Assembly (NCBI RefSeq): GCF_000001735.4
Contig: NC_003070.9
Location: 12,704,001-12,768,000, forward strand
From: Arabidopsis thaliana
Taxonomy: Eukaryota > Streptophyta > Magnoliopsida > Brassicales > Brassicaceae
Direction: 5' to 3'
DNA: 64,000 bases
This document shows, in pieces, positions 1-13,729 of the stretch; the first letter of the stretch is position 1; each line of letters opens with the position of its first letter. The notes under the pieces are model-generated. The model was not told the DNA's origin and did not search any database. It saw only the letters and a program-made list of their open reading frames with translations. The translations under genes and the position numbers were made by a program.

Positions 1-1064
1 CGGATATAATAATTATAAAATTTTAGCTTATTATTTTTAATATATTAATGTTTCATAAACAGAAATTTAGATAAAATGTGTAAGTTTGTGAAAATTTTAT
101 TTATCTGATTTTTTTCCAGATTTTTTGTATTAAATAAATAAATAATAATTGCACCTTTACCACATCTTAATGGAGAGATATCAAAGGCACCATGAGTTTT
201 GCCAATATCTGAACCACACTTGCTTATTTCTAAATTTTTCTAATTAAAAAATTTACTACCTAAAAATTGTGTTGAATGGTCACATTTTTGATAACTAAAC
301 GGTCTACACCTTTCTGTTTGATAAACGCATCTCCCATTCACTGCCTAAAATCATTTGTGAAACCATTGGAATCCGCTTCTATGACCTCGATCCCTCTACG
401 GTGGCGGATTTAAGGAAGAAAATTGTATGAGACACCAACCATATTTAACTAATGAAATTTTCTTTTTAATTAATGAAAATATGAGAAAGAAATAATAAAA
501 TGTAAATTGGCCTCCATTCACTTTAGATCTGCCCCTGTTCCTCTATATATAATGAAGAATTGCAACATGTGAAAATTTCATACGAAGACGAGTGCATAGT
601 AGTGAAAGTCTATATGAGATACTTTTTTGGGTTCCTCAAATATTTTTTTTTAGTAGTCTAATATAAAGTTTAATTATATAACTAAATTTTTGTTATAAAA
701 TACAATTGAACCAATATATGAGAAACAATTGTCTCATGATTGAACAAAATTGATCTAGTTTGGTAATAGAGACAAGTATAGAAAATTTGGTACGTTTAAG
801 TTTCTTCGGTCGGAGTAATTCACCCCAGATTAAGCAAGAGGCTTAAATCGGTTGTGAATGGAGTTGCTTTAGTTATGTATGTAAGAATTAATATCTTTCA
901 ATTTAAGCCCAATTCGATGATAATCCAAATCACCTAAAATTATATTAAAAATAAAATATATTTTTTAAATAGGATATGTAAACATCATTTATGATAAATT
1001 CAAGTATATATGAATAAAAGAAGTGAAAAAACAATGAATAACATTTTCAATAATATATTCTAAT

Positions 1065-1105
<41 letters not shown>

Positions 1106-4100
1106 AATTTTAATGAACGTCGACATGTTGGGAAAAAAAAGCAACTAACATATAAAAAATGGTAAGTCAACGAAGATAAAATTTCGTTAACGACCAAAAA
1201 GGTGAAGATCTTTTGAGTAAGACTTTGGTGAAACCAGTAAATACAATGTCGTCAGTTTCTTGTCCTCCCAAGGTCTTTCTCGTTTTCTTAATTATTATGT
1301 TAAGTTACATATAACATTTTTTAAAAGACATTATGTATTAGTTGAAGACTTAAAAGTACAAGCAATTCAGTTGTTTAGCTGACCCTTGAAAAAAGTACGA
1401 TTTCTCCATCAACCATTTCATTTTTCTTTCTTATTTTGTTTTTGCATTGATTTAAAACGACATATTTCTTTTATGATCCATAATTATGCAATTGCTCTAC
1501 ATAGTTAGTATAATCTGACTTCTTTGCTCCTTTGTTTAATCATTGACCGTCTTTAATTAAGTTGTAGTCGTACGTATGAGGACAGGATTGTATAATTAAT
1601 AAACTATACGAATTCCAAATTCTTATTAGGAGAAAAATGTAAAAGAAAATAAATTCATGATCTGAATATTTCATTCATTGTAAAGAATAATTTTAAGAAA
1701 CTTGGAACAATATATGACTTGTGGAAGACGATATAACCGAGTTTCTACTTTAACACTTTTTTCCACATAATAAATCTATATGTAAGGATTATGCGGAATT
1801 AAGAAAACTTAGTAGAGAACAACAAACGTCGGGACAAATGTTTGAAGAATAAACTTCTCAAGCAACCGCGTGAGGATTAATACATTATATCTTACTTTTT
1901 CTTAATCAATACATGCATGAATAACAAATTGACAAAGAGAACTTTGTAATGTCAAATCGTCTGAATTTGTTTGGTAGATTCTGTCACGTCTGAATCGTCT
2001 CAAGCAAACTTATATTTTCAAAAGTCCTAAGTTTTGTACATGCATGTCAAAAAATGGCTGATTATATACTTCTTGGTTTCTTTTATTTACTTCGGAAAAG
2101 AAAAATTGGGTTTGAGGTGTCATCTTTGGAAAAATATTTCGTTATTGCAGTTAGCTAAGTAAGAAATGAAACATGATTCAAAACCAAAAAGTATTTATTC
2201 AAAGTTATGTGACATACGATAGAAGTAAACAAACAAACTAAATTATTCATGAGAAATTAAACAGTATGTAAGTGCTTGATGTGTTTATAATAGATGGAAG
2301 CATTGCAGGTTTGGAGAGTTTGCTGCACCAACCAAACACTTCAAGCTTCAGTTTTTCGATCCATTTATTTATTTCAATGCGTTTTATAAAACCATCACAA
2401 ACAAACACAAATACTATGTACTTAATACGGGAATTAAATCATGTACGTGTGGCATGTGTTGTTCTTGGACATCAAATACTTCTTGGCTTTTTATTGATCG
2501 ACTACCATCCTATATATGTATAATCGATTTTAGAAGAAACATATATAACATGCAAACACTATACTGTAAATTCAATTAATTAAAATTTGAATGTAGTAAA
2601 AACATATATAAGTAGACTATGAAGTATGAACCACCCCCGAAAATCATTTTTTTTGTTACAATCATAGAAATTAAAAGGTCGACACCTCGAAAAAAAACCC
2701 CCTGAGATATCCATTTTGAATAATTGAAAACGATAATAGTGTGATTGTGTGAATGGAGATATTCATTTTGTGTACCAAATACAAAAGGCAGGTGGTATAC
2801 ATTGTTCATTGTTGGTACGTAGAAATGATGGAGTAAGAAGAAGCCATGCATTAGATGACAAAACGATGATCGTCGCCTTACGTGCATGGGCAAGGTTCTT
2901 TTCGTCCAACCACGTAATCCTTTGTTTTGGGCTTTCACATCTTTGTTGACCAAACTTACCATTATTATTGGACTTTTTTGTTTATTACTACTAAATTTCC
3001 CAATAAGTTCACTTTGATCTCCCCATTACCAACTCGATATAATATTCCGTAAATACCCATTTTTATTTGTCAATTTGGTAATAGTTAAAAAAAGTTTCGG
3101 ATTAATTAATATACTTCGAGATTTTTAAACTCTTCAAAAAAAGCAAACAAAGAACAAACGTCCATGAAAAATAAGTATATTTAGTTCCTGAAATAATGGT
3201 TCATAACAACAAAGAAAAGTATGAGTTGAATGTAATTATAAATGTATACCTTGAATCTTGCAACTTTTAAACACATGTGCTCGTCGTTTATACTCTATTT
3301 ATTCACCCAAAAATAATTTAGCATTAAAAGCGAAGATTCAAGGTACATTATATGAGACATTTGAAGTCTGCTGAAAATTATATTAGACATTTGAAGTAGA
3401 TATACTTTTGACGTCATTATATTTGCCGCAGCAAACGATGGTGCAGCGAGTATAAACTCGTCCACAACATCTTCAACAATGTGTTTAATTTATTGGAAGA
3501 GAAAAGTTGCAAATCATGACAAATCTACATTATAGTGAACGACGAGCACATGTGTTTAATATATAATGCATGCTCGTTTAACTTGGTCATATTTGTACAA
3601 GATATATTAAAATCCATTCAGATCTGAATGCTGGTCTTTAACAAACAAAGAAAAGGATATAAATGCTTAAATGATCTGCATTACCATAAATAAATATAGC
3701 TTATCTAATCCATCTACAAAGAAGACTATTTTATATAGATTTGATTTACCAAACCCCCAGAAACAACGCATTACACAAGGGAGACACTTCATGGATTTTG
3801 TCCCCCCCATTGATCATATAAATCTCAGTAACATTTTCCCCTTGATTTAGAATGTTTGAACAATTTTTTTCTGACCCGACATAAAATTTATATTCTATAT
3901 CTATATAAAAAAAACCACGAACGATATAGCTACATAAACTGAAAAAGAATACGTATATGTGGTCATTGAACATACTGTATATAGCTCAAAAACAATGTGT
4001 CTATATGGAATTAGACTTCAGATATTTCTAAATCTTTTCCTTTAATTTGGCTTATGAAAAACTTACTTATCTATCATTAGAAAGCTTTAAAGCAAGTATA

Positions 4101-5127
4101 TTCAGCAAGACACTTGTGAAAGATTGTAGTAGCCATGAAAATTTGCAATCAAAATGTACATACTTTTGATAGATCATAGTTAGACCAATTCGATCCGGAG
4201 ACCTGGAAGATACTCTGATTTGATTTCCAAATTGTATTTAAAACATAGTTTAAAACCAAAGACAAACACTAGTTTTAAGAAAAAAAAAACTTTATATATA
4301 AAATTATATATAAACACTCGTCATAGATCAGCCACAAAGATTTTGTAATTCGTCTCAAAGTTGCCTCCGAAAAATAATCATATCAGTAATACATTTTATT
4401 TTTCTATTTGATCTAATAAGTAATTGCAAATTTTATACATGATTTTATCACCAATTTGCTACAGACGGAAATAATGTAGATATTATGTGGTTAGTCAAAT
4501 GGACGATGGAAGTAAATGTGGTATATATACACATTATCCATTTCCTCTTTTACGCATATATACTACCAGAAATTTGAATATCGTAGTTTGATTAAATATT
4601 GCATTTGAAGTCACCTAGATCACACACATCCTAGGAGATGCACTATTCATTTCGAAACACTCAGAGAAAGTTGTGTAGTCAGACAGTTGTCAAACTTCTA
4701 TCTGGACTTAAACTAGTGTTATCAAAAGTCCCATGTATAAATGCATAAATGCTGTAATGAAATTCAGCAGAAATTCTGTAAAGAGATAAAAGATATGTTT
4801 TCTTCACAAATGTATGAGATATACGTCAGTTCATGGTACGTATTGGCTTCGTCGCTAGCTAGAAGTAGATTTTACCGTATCAAAAGAAACGGTGACATAG
4901 ATTTTGTCTAAGAAATTAGTTAATAAAAATACCCAAAAAAAAAAAAAAACATTAGTCAAACATATTACATTAAAGAAAGCCAAGTGTTAGGGACGAAGAA
5001 TTATCACTATTATATATAAAGTTATGATCAAACTTCCACGAAACTGTATATATATAAATACCAAGTCCTAACCTCAAGCTTTGGTAGTCTTACAAGAGAG
5101 ATAATAAGACAACCTAATCAGAGAGAG
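1..5127. other. AT-rich intergenic DNA upstream of MYB93
   Basis: No coding region could be supported here. Short open frames exist on both strands but none shows a recognisable domain, codon pattern or splice structure. A (TA)n run lies at about 1071-1100. The last 100 bases hold a TATA-like stretch (about 5046-5058) followed by a purine-rich leader, fitting the core promoter of the MYB gene that starts at 5128. Confidence 0.6.
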
Positions 5128-6423
5128 ATGGGGAGGTCGCCTTGTTGCGACGAGAATGGTCTAAAGAAAGGGCCATGGACTCCTGAAGAAGATCAAAAGC
5201 TTATTGATTACATTCATAAACATGGTCATGGAAGCTGGAGAGCTCTCCCCAAGCTCGCAGGTTTTTTCCTTTCCCTAGTCTCTTAACTCAATCCATGATC
5301 ATTTTATATAAACTTGTATACGTATATATGGATTATTTGAATTGTATAGTTTTGAAACTTCTTGTTTTTCTTTTCAGATTTGAATAGGTGTGGAAAGAGT
5401 TGTAGACTGAGGTGGACAAATTATTTGAGACCAGACATCAAAAGAGGAAAGTTTTCAGCCGAAGAAGAGCAAACAATCCTCCATCTCCACTCCATTCTCG
5501 GGAATAAGTAAGTGACTAAACATATATTCATTTTTTTTTTGTTATAAAACTTTGAATGACTAATACTTTTTTTTTTTATCATGTATAGATGGTCAGCTAT
5601 TGCGACGCATTTGCAAGGTCGTACAGATAATGAGATAAAAAACTTTTGGAACACACATCTAAAGAAGAAATTGATCCAGATGGGGATCGATCCTGTGACT
5701 CATCAGCCAAGAACCGACCTCTTCGCAAGTTTACCTCAGCTCATAGCCTTGGCAAATCTAAAAGACCTAATCGAACAAACATCACAATTCTCATCCATGC
5801 AAGGCGAAGCAGCCCAACTAGCCAATCTACAATATCTCCAACGTATGTTTAATTCTTCGGCTTCATTAACCAACAACAACGGCAACAATTTTAGCCCGAG
5901 TAGTATTCTCGATATCGATCAGCACCATGCCATGAACCTCTTAAACTCCATGGTCTCTTGGAACAAAGATCAAAACCCCGCTTTTGATCCGGTTCTTGAA
6001 CTCGAGGCTAACGATCAAAATCAAGATTTATTTCCACTAGGGTTTATCATTGATCAACCCACCCAACCACTCCAACAACAAAAATACCATTTAAACAATA
6101 GTCCTAGTGAGCTACCATCGCAAGGTGACCCACTTCTTGATCATGTCCCTTTCAGTCTCCAAACACCTTTGAATAGTGAGGATCACTTTATAGATAATTT
6201 GGTCAAACATCCAACTGATCATGAGCATGAACATGATGACAATCCATCTTCATGGGTTCTCCCTTCTCTTATAGACAATAACCCTAAAACTGTCACGTCT
6301 TCTCTTCCACACAACAATCCGGCGGATGCAAGTAGCAGCTCAAGCTATGGAGGTTGTGAAGCTGCGTCGTTTTATTGGCCTGACATTTGCTTCGACGAAA
6401 GCCTCATGAACGTTATATCTTAG
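5128..6423 (+). CDS. MYB93: R2R3-MYB transcription factor, MYB93-like
   Basis: Three exons, 5128-5260, 5378-5507 and 5589-6423, join in phase into 365 residues. The start MGRSPCCDE is the classic R2R3-MYB N-terminus. R2 spans about residues 14-61 and R3 about 67-112, with the regularly spaced Trp residues of MYB repeats (the first Trp of R3 replaced as usual for plants) and the LRPDIKRG linker. The two introns sit at the usual R2R3 positions. The rest is an Asn/Gln/Ser-rich probable activation region. The protein belongs to the MYB9/39/53/92/93/107 clade, which controls suberin-related genes and lateral-root development. The symbol MYB93 rests on synteny with the downstream genes and on length. 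It should act in the nucleus as a DNA-binding regulator. No defects were seen. Confidence 0.87.
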
Positions 6424-7479
6424 TTACTCTTGGTTTAGTGTTTTTTTTTTAGATCTCTGTTATTTTATACAAGTTTTTTATTTGGTGTTGGTGTTTTGTA
6501 AGTAGAAAAGGTGCGAATGTGTGATCCGTTTATCCCTTTATGTAATTAAACAGGAGATCTCTGTGATCCGTTAGTCTTTTGTTTATTTTTTATCTTTACC
6601 TTGTTTTGTATTGTTGAGATGTTATTGCATTGTTACTAAAGTTTACAGAACTAAATCACCTTGTTAGCTTAGATTAAGCATTTGTGTGTATTATTAATGA
6701 GTTGATTAATTGCAAATTGTGGTTCGACACTAAGTAATTGAGTAAAAGTACTCCATTTAAAAAGAGCGTTTTTTGGTGAGATTTTGGTATTCAAAATTTA
6801 TTGGATTTGTTTGTATGGAAATAACTTTTAATGATAACTAACAAATATGGTTTTGTCATTAACTTCAGGATATATCGCAAAACATTCCAGAAGCATTGAT
6901 TGATAAAAATTCGCGAATATCGTTTGGATCAAATATATGTGTTAATCGGGACCTAAATCCCATGACTTACGAAGATCCGTGCGTTTTACCGAATGACTAT
7001 CGATTTAGATCCGACCAGTAACCCATGATCCGTGTGTCAATTGACAGCAATTTTTTATTTTACCCTTCCATGAAATCTTTTGATTACTCTTTAAATGCAA
7101 AAATCATAATGACATCCTATATAATATTCAACCTTTTATAAGGTTATTTATTTTTTAGTGATTCCCAATTAATAGTATAGTTTCATTCGATATTTCCCCT
7201 TTAGAAGACAAATAAGCACATTTTAATTACGTTTTAGATGTACTAGTACCTTACCCCATCCATCTAGAAATCTTGGTTCAAACCTTATATTACCGGGTAA
7301 AAAATGCCTCTCTTTGCAACTAGAAGAATTTTTCTATTTTAAAATAATCAATATGAATCCAAGATTTTTCTTGTTCTTATATAATTTTCATGTGTATGAA
7401 TACTAATCCATCCATTTTTTTTCTTTCTATGCAAGCATTTATAATCGGCTTTTTTTTTTGTGCAAACATAGTTGTATTC
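6424..7479. other. MYB93 3' flank and AT-rich spacer
   Basis: The region directly after the MYB stop codon contains T-rich and AATTAAA-like sequence suitable for 3' end formation (about 6480-6550). Beyond that I see no coding region, RNA gene or clear repeat. Confidence 0.5.
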
Positions 7480-9180
7480 ATTCAGACCCAAAAAAAGGGG
7501 TTAAAGATTACAAGCCCTTCCACTTTAAAGTGGGACATAATGAACGTACAGAGGAACAAGCTGACATGGAAGCTAAACCAAACAAAAAAGTAAACAACAA
7601 GCTGTGGCGATAGAGTCATGAAAACTCGGAGACAAAGGCTAAAAAGCAATATGCCACAAGCGAGTTCATGGTGTGTCAAAGGCACGTCTGCGAATGATTC
7701 GAGGAGATTACAAGTAGTCACTATCGATATATCATGTGACAATGACGTTGAAAAGGATTCTTTTACCTCAACGGTTGCCGGCACGAACCGTGACGAGGTA
7801 GTTAGAAGTCTTGGATGGTTACTCACCTTGCAAGTGGGAAACCATGTAAAGTTCGAAAAGAGAGTTCTCTCCATATCGAAGGAGTGTAGTGAAAGTTTCG
7901 CCAAAGAGGAGCATTGCTGTACCATCAGATTCTTATACCACAAGTGTATACAATTGTTTTGAAAACAAGAACAGATAGGTATCGAGAGGAAGCTTTTAAA
8001 TGAAGCTTGGGCTCCTTGGTAAAGATGGGTACTAAAGGTAGTGTTACCTTGGGATCATAGAAGGTAGAAGCCGGCATGTCGCGATTAGTATATTTCGTCC
8101 GATAGTAATGGTCCCATCCCACATGAGAAGAGACTAGAGCAGTTGAATTGCTATCCTTCGTATTAAAGAGTTCTTCGGACCAAAGCCGAGATGAGCTTGC
8201 AAATAGGATTCGAGACAATTGAACACAATATGTAACTAGAATTAACAATTCAAGGCTAGATTGATGTCCCAAGTCAAGCAGCACAATGAATCGAGAAATC
8301 CAGTCAAATAATTGAGTACATTTAGAGAAAAATTCAGACCTTTGCGAAGCTGGAGAGATTGATCGACCACAAGCGTAAGAGAGAGCTTTCTCTGGATAAA
8401 CAGCAGGGCCTAAGTTTTGTTGATGAGAATATGGGCCAAGCCCATTAAATATCATCTTTAGAGAGGTTAGGGTTTCAGTAAGCCCAACTGCAACTCCACT
8501 CAAAATGAAATTAGGCCTAAGCATTGCTAATGGGCCACAACAGAGGATCAGGCCCGTTCGCTGTAACCCTAGTTTCCTTTTGCAGGTTTGAGAGATGGAC
8601 GTTGGTAGGCGGGTGCGCTGCAACGAAAGATGTCGGAGATGGGCTCATCGTCGCCGGAAAGGAAATCAGCTTCATGGTTATAAGATCCTCAGAAACAAGA
8701 GCAAAGAGGATAAAAAGAAGGGTCTCAAATTTAAACATGTAGAAGCTTTCAACCCATAAGAAGGTTGCGCCGTGCACCATCGCCGACTCCCCTGAACGTG
8801 GTGCATATGACAGTCCAAGAGTAGAATCTCTTGCCATCAACGAAATCCAGAGGAGGTAAGCTCTTACATAGTTCTAGTTTGATCCAGATCGGAAGAATTG
8901 TGGCAGATATGGTTGTATTTGCTTCGTCGGAATGGGTGTGGATAGAGGGAGGGAAAAGAAAGGAGTCGCCGACCCTCTCCTTCGTCCTTTGTCACTATCG
9001 GTTAAGTCATTTTGGAAGCTTGCTGGGAGAACACAATTTTGAAAAGAAAGACACATGGGCCCGAAAAAGAGTAAAACTGAAAACAGAATGCTAAAGACGT
9101 GAGTAAGAAAGGACAAATCCCGACGCCAACGAGCCGAAGCTTCACCGGCGTCGGAAAGCAAGGTTAGGTTAGGTTCCTCG
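7480..9180. other. GC-richer block of unknown origin
   Basis: This block is visibly richer in G and C than its flanks and carries medium-length open frames on both strands (for example 7618-7962 plus, 7925-8623 minus, 8517-8840 minus). None has a domain I recognise, and they overlap in a way typical of a degenerate insert. Around 8400-8580 there are several TGGGCC/GGCCCA site-II-like motifs and a telo-box-like TTAGGGTTT, the combination found in promoters of plant housekeeping genes. It may be a retroposed or captured gene fragment, or a non-coding retroposon. No poly(A) tail or target duplication was identified, so its class stays open. Confidence 0.4.
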
Positions 9181-10208
9181 ATATTAGAGCTTGAGAGCGT
9201 TTAGAGTTTCTAAAAATAACTTATGATCGACATCTTATGAAGTCCTTTTTGAAATATTTTTAATATATGAAAAATACAACATTTTTCAAAGGGTTTGTTA
9301 ATTTATTTTTGGGCGATCCTAGTGTTGCTCAATGATCCTTTAATTCATTATGTTAGATATCACGGAAGATGTATTCTGGAAACAAAGGATACGCCGCTTC
9401 AGATGAATAAATGAAAATATTACTTTGTTAATGTATTGCAATGTTATTTTTTCGTATGGTTTCAACCACAAAGGTCAATATAATCAAGGGTAAATTGCAG
9501 GCCACACCCGTTGACCATGTTTTATTTCCATAGATTGTCAAAGTCAAATGTGGTTTTTACCATTTGTCTTTTCGCCTGCAAAATGACGCTTCTGCCCTTG
9601 CGCTTCTCTCTTAGCAACTGTTGAAATGTACGGTTTAGTTTAGCAGGTTTAGTTACGTACACTGTTCCGGTTCAGTTGAAGATTTTTTGTTCACGTTGAC
9701 GCGATTCGGTTCCGTTACAAGTGAGATTATTACGAAGTGATATCAACATTTAATGCCCCCAAAAAGTTTAGATGTGACTATTGTCACAATTAATGCAAAA
9801 TCATCATTACATCAAATAATATTAAAAAATTATTAATAATAATTAAAAAAAAATTTGTTGAGATAAAGAAGATGAATCCAGGAACAAAGAATTATTGCGA
9901 ACGTACATTGCTGCTGAAGAAGTGTTGATCTTGTTTTTGTACCAAGTTTGGAGCATTGCTCGTGTAAGTAATGAAGTTCTTTTAAGAAGTTTTTTTTTAT
10001 GTCATATTAGGATCTTGATTGTGTTCGAACTCCATTTTTTTATCAGAATATTTGCAAAATCTATATTTGTTTGTTTAAAATAGTCAAATGATAATTGGTA
10101 TTTAGGTTTATAAATGTGTAGTATCGACATTCCATTTGTTTTTTATATGTATAGTATTTTTCAGTTGCATTTAATGTGTGTCTCCTGAATTTATGATGCA
10201 GGTGGGTT

Positions 10209-13147
10209 ATGGATATTCCCGTATTTACCATGGTCGGTGAGTGGAAATGCAAAGAAGGAGAATGGAAATTTGAACCTGAGGAAGGCATCTTTGGTCGTTG
10301 TGTACGCGTTCAGGAAACCATGACGTACACGGACTTTGTCCGTACACTCCGAGAGGCTTTCAGTTTGAAGTCCACCGAGATCAATCCCATAATTAGCTAC
10401 TGGATGCCGGGTGAAATGTCAGTGCTGATAGATACTAAACGCCCTCCTGTATACATTGACAGTCAGATGGGTCTCGAGACGTTTTTTTTGGTTCGTGGTG
10501 GGTATCTTTCTCTCAACTTGTTCGTCTCTTTCAATAATACAGTGAAGGCGTTCGGGAATACTGTCTCTAGGTCTCATGGTGAAGTTTCTGAAAGTGACCG
10601 TGTGTTTGATAGTGCTACAAATGTTGATGAAAATAATGAGGATGCAGAGGAGCAAGCCGATGTTGAAGACGATACAACAGAAGAGGATGAATTGGAGGAG
10701 GGCAACGAAGATGATGATGGGTGTGATGATTATCTTGGTGTGGATGGATCTATTGGGGGAAGTACCCTGTATCCTACCACAGACGGTAGTGAAGGTATTG
10801 GCGAAGAATACGATTACAACAAGTGGAACGATGTAATAGTAGAAGAATATGTACAAGGAAATCTTGAGGAAGACGTCAGTCTCACTCAACAGACTGCTCA
10901 ACATCCAGGGAAATTCAGTCGTTTATTGGAAACGTGTACGTACACGGGTGTTAGTGTACCTGGCGGAGATACAGGGGAATTCAGTCGTCTCTTGGAAACG
11001 TGTACGTACACTGATCTTAGTGTACCTGGCGAAGAAACAATCTCTCCATTGGGTTACGGTACACGCTGCGAAGGGCAAAGGGATTCCAATCTTATTTGTA
11101 TAGACGAAGTCACCGGGGATGAAGTGATCGAAGGTATTGGAGCTTCCTCAACTGGGACACAAAATGATAATGGGGTAGTTACCGCAGCTGAGGCTTACCA
11201 AGTGTATAATGAATTTCCTAAGTTACATGGTGGCGAGTTGGCGTATCTCGGTAACGATGCTGCTCCTGTGTTCGATGACTTCCTCAATTTTCGAGCTGAT
11301 GAGACACAGGTTGAAATCAGCACCACAGGCGAAACTTTGTTTGTTGGAAGTGTTTTTAAGAATAGAAAAATCCTGCAACAAACAATGTCTCTTCAAGCGA
11401 TAAAGCAATGCTTTTGCTTCAAGCAACCTAAGTCATGTCCTAAAACATTGAAGATGGTGTGCGTTGATGAGACTTGTCCATGGCAATTGACTGCTCGCGT
11501 CGTGAAGGATTCAGAAAGTTTCAAAATCACTTCGTATGCTACGACACATACGTGTAACATCGACTCTCGGAAGAACTACAATAAACATGCTAATTATAAG
11601 CTCCTCGGAGAAGTTGTGAGGAGCAGATACAGTTCTACGCAGGGTGGGCCGCGAGCTGTCGACTTACCACAGCTGCTCCTAAATGATCTGAATGTGCGTA
11701 TTTCATATTCTACCGCTTGGAGAGCAAAAGAGGTTGCAGTGGAAAATGTACGGGGGGATGAGATAGCAAATTACAGGTTTTTGCCGACCTATCTGTATCT
11801 TCTCCAATTAGCTAATCCGGGTACAATAACACACCTACACTATACACCAGAAGATGATGGTAAGCAGCGCTTCAAGTATGTCTTTGTCTCTCTTGGCGCT
11901 TCTATCAAATGTCTGATATATATGAGGAAGGTAGTTGTGGTAGATGGAACGCAGCTAGTCGGACCTTACAAAGGATGTCTCCTTATTGCATGTGCCCAAG
12001 ATGGGAACTTCCAAATATTCCCAATAGCTTTTGGTGTTGTTGATGGTGAGACCGATGCTTCTTGGGCATGGTTTTTTGAAAAGTTAGCTGAGATTATTCC
12101 AGACAGTGACGATTTAATGATTGTCTCGGACAGACATTCATCTATATACAAAGGCCTAAGTGTTGTTTACCCGAGAGCGCATCATGGAGCATGTGCTGTT
12201 CACCTTGAGCGAAACCTCTCCACCTATTATGGTAAGTTTGGTGTGTCTGCTTTATTTTTCAGCGCTGCCAAAGCTTATAGGGTCAAGGATTTCGAGAAAT
12301 ATTTTGAACTGTTAAGGGAAAAGAGTGCTAAATGCGGAAAATACCTAGAGGACATAGGATTTGAGCATTGGACAAGAGCTCACTGTAGAGGAGAACGCTA
12401 CAATATCATGTCTAGCAACAACTTTGAGTCCATGAATCATGTGTTAACAAAAGCGAAAACTTATCCGATTGTTTACATGATCGAGTTCATTCGGGATGTC
12501 CTAATGCGATGGTTCGCATCGAGGAGGAAGAAAGTTGCTAGGTGCAAATCTTCTGTGACACCTGAGGTTGATGAGAGATTTCTACATGAGTTGCCTGCGT
12601 CAGGTAAATACGTTGTGAAGATGTCTGGACCGTGGAGCTATCAAGTGACAAGTAAATCCGGGGAGCATTTTCATGTCGTTCTGGACCAGTGTACGTGTAC
12701 GTGTCTTAGGTACACCAAGTTAAGAATCCCATGTGAACACGCTCTAGCAGCTGCAATCGAGCATGGAATTGATCCGAAGTCTTGTGTCGGATGGTGGTAT
12801 GGCCTTCAAACGTTTTCTGATTCTTTCCAAGAATCAATTCTACCTATCGCGGATCCGAAAGATGTTGTCATCCCACAACATATAGTGGATTTGATACTCA
12901 TTCCTCCATACAGTAGACGGCCACCAAGAAGACCACTGTCCAAAAGGATCCCATCTAGAGGTGAAAACCGGGTATGTACTAACATCGTTCATTCATCTAC
13001 TTGTATTTTGAGTATTACCATGCGGAGATTTGTAACTTTGTGTCTTTGTCACTTCAGAAAAAGAGACAGAAAAGACTTTTACCAAATCAGTGCTCACGCT
13101 GTCGACAAGCAGGTCATAACAAGAAGACGTGCAAAAATCCAATCTAG
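10209..13147 (+). CDS. MURA-type (MuDR) transposase
   Basis: The gene is best read as two exons, 10209-12971 and 13058-13147, giving 950 residues. The unspliced frame runs on to 13181, but splicing restores a zinc knuckle (CSRCRQAGHNKKTC) typical of MURA C-termini, so the intron is probably real. In order: a PB1-like N-terminal region (about 1-110), a very acidic stretch (about 140-180), a tandem 22-residue duplication (about 233-275), a MuDR DNA-binding region with CWKAE-like cysteines (about 375-455), the MULE catalytic domain with VDGT (D near 579) and SDRH (D near 640), and a SWIM zinc finger (CTC...CEH, about 828-845). It would bind the element ends and catalyse cut-and-paste transposition in the nucleus. 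No stop or frameshift was seen, so the enzyme may be functional. A 5' leader intron ending near 10200 is likely. Confidence 0.9.
10906..11035 (+). repeat. In-frame tandem duplication inside the transposase gene
   Basis: Two adjacent in-frame copies of about 66 bases encode the related peptides FSRLLETCTYTGVSVPG and FSRLLETCTYTDLSVPG. Each copy carries GTGTACGTACAC, the palindromic motif that also marks the element's non-coding DNA. The copies differ at several bases, so the duplication is not brand new. Confidence 0.85.
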
Positions 13148-13729
13148 TTCCGGTGACAAGTTTCTGAGCCGGCCAATATAGTGTACGCTTCTGTGTTTTC
13201 TCGGTGTACGTAAGTTTATATATAATCCACCTGTAACTATGTACGTTGTGTACGTACGTTTAAACTCTACGTTCGTATAACTATGAACGTTTTTGTCTGT
13301 GTACGTGTTAAAGTTCATGTAATAAGGGTACACAGAGGTGGTTGCTCAATATTTTGAGTAATTTGAAATAAGTTTTTTGAAAATCTAACTTATTCCCCCT
13401 CTTAAATGAACGGAGTTGGAGACATGGTTGGGTATATTGTGGTTGTGTTGGTATTTAATGGAAAGGACGTAATTGTTGCTGTTTATTGTCAAATCAACGT
13501 TATGATTACCCTATATGACGGTTACCAGGCTATTACCAAAAATTTGAATCAAGTGTAGTTGTAACCGTATTAATAACTGTAGCCGTTCCAGATTTCCTCT
13601 ATTTAAGTCTCCTCCCTTCCTTAATTTTATCCACAATCCTCATTCTAAACCCATTTCTTGTGCCGGCAGTTATATCATTCACAAAAAAAAATTTAGTCTT
13701 TCGAATCGCTTGTTCTTGCTATCCGTGAG
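13148..13729. promoter_or_regulatory. Motif-rich spacer between transposase and OB-fold gene
   Basis: This spacer contains at least four GTGTACGT-type sites within 13183-13310, then an AT-rich stretch leading to the OB-fold gene. It presumably holds the transposase 3' end and the promoter of the next gene. No open frame could be supported. Confidence 0.45.

Noticed and set aside
2272-2962. Overlapping open frames of 66-128 codons on both strands
   Set aside because: No domain, no splice pattern and biased composition; they shadow each other and look like chance frames in AT-rich DNA.
9479-9487. TATAATCAA as 9-bp target duplication of the large MULE
   Set aside because: No second copy was found near the right edge, so the ends of that element remain approximate.
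10419-10904. 161-codon minus-strand frame rich in Ile and Phe
   Set aside because: It is the antisense of the acidic region of the transposase; acidic codons read as Phe/Ile/Leu on the other strand.
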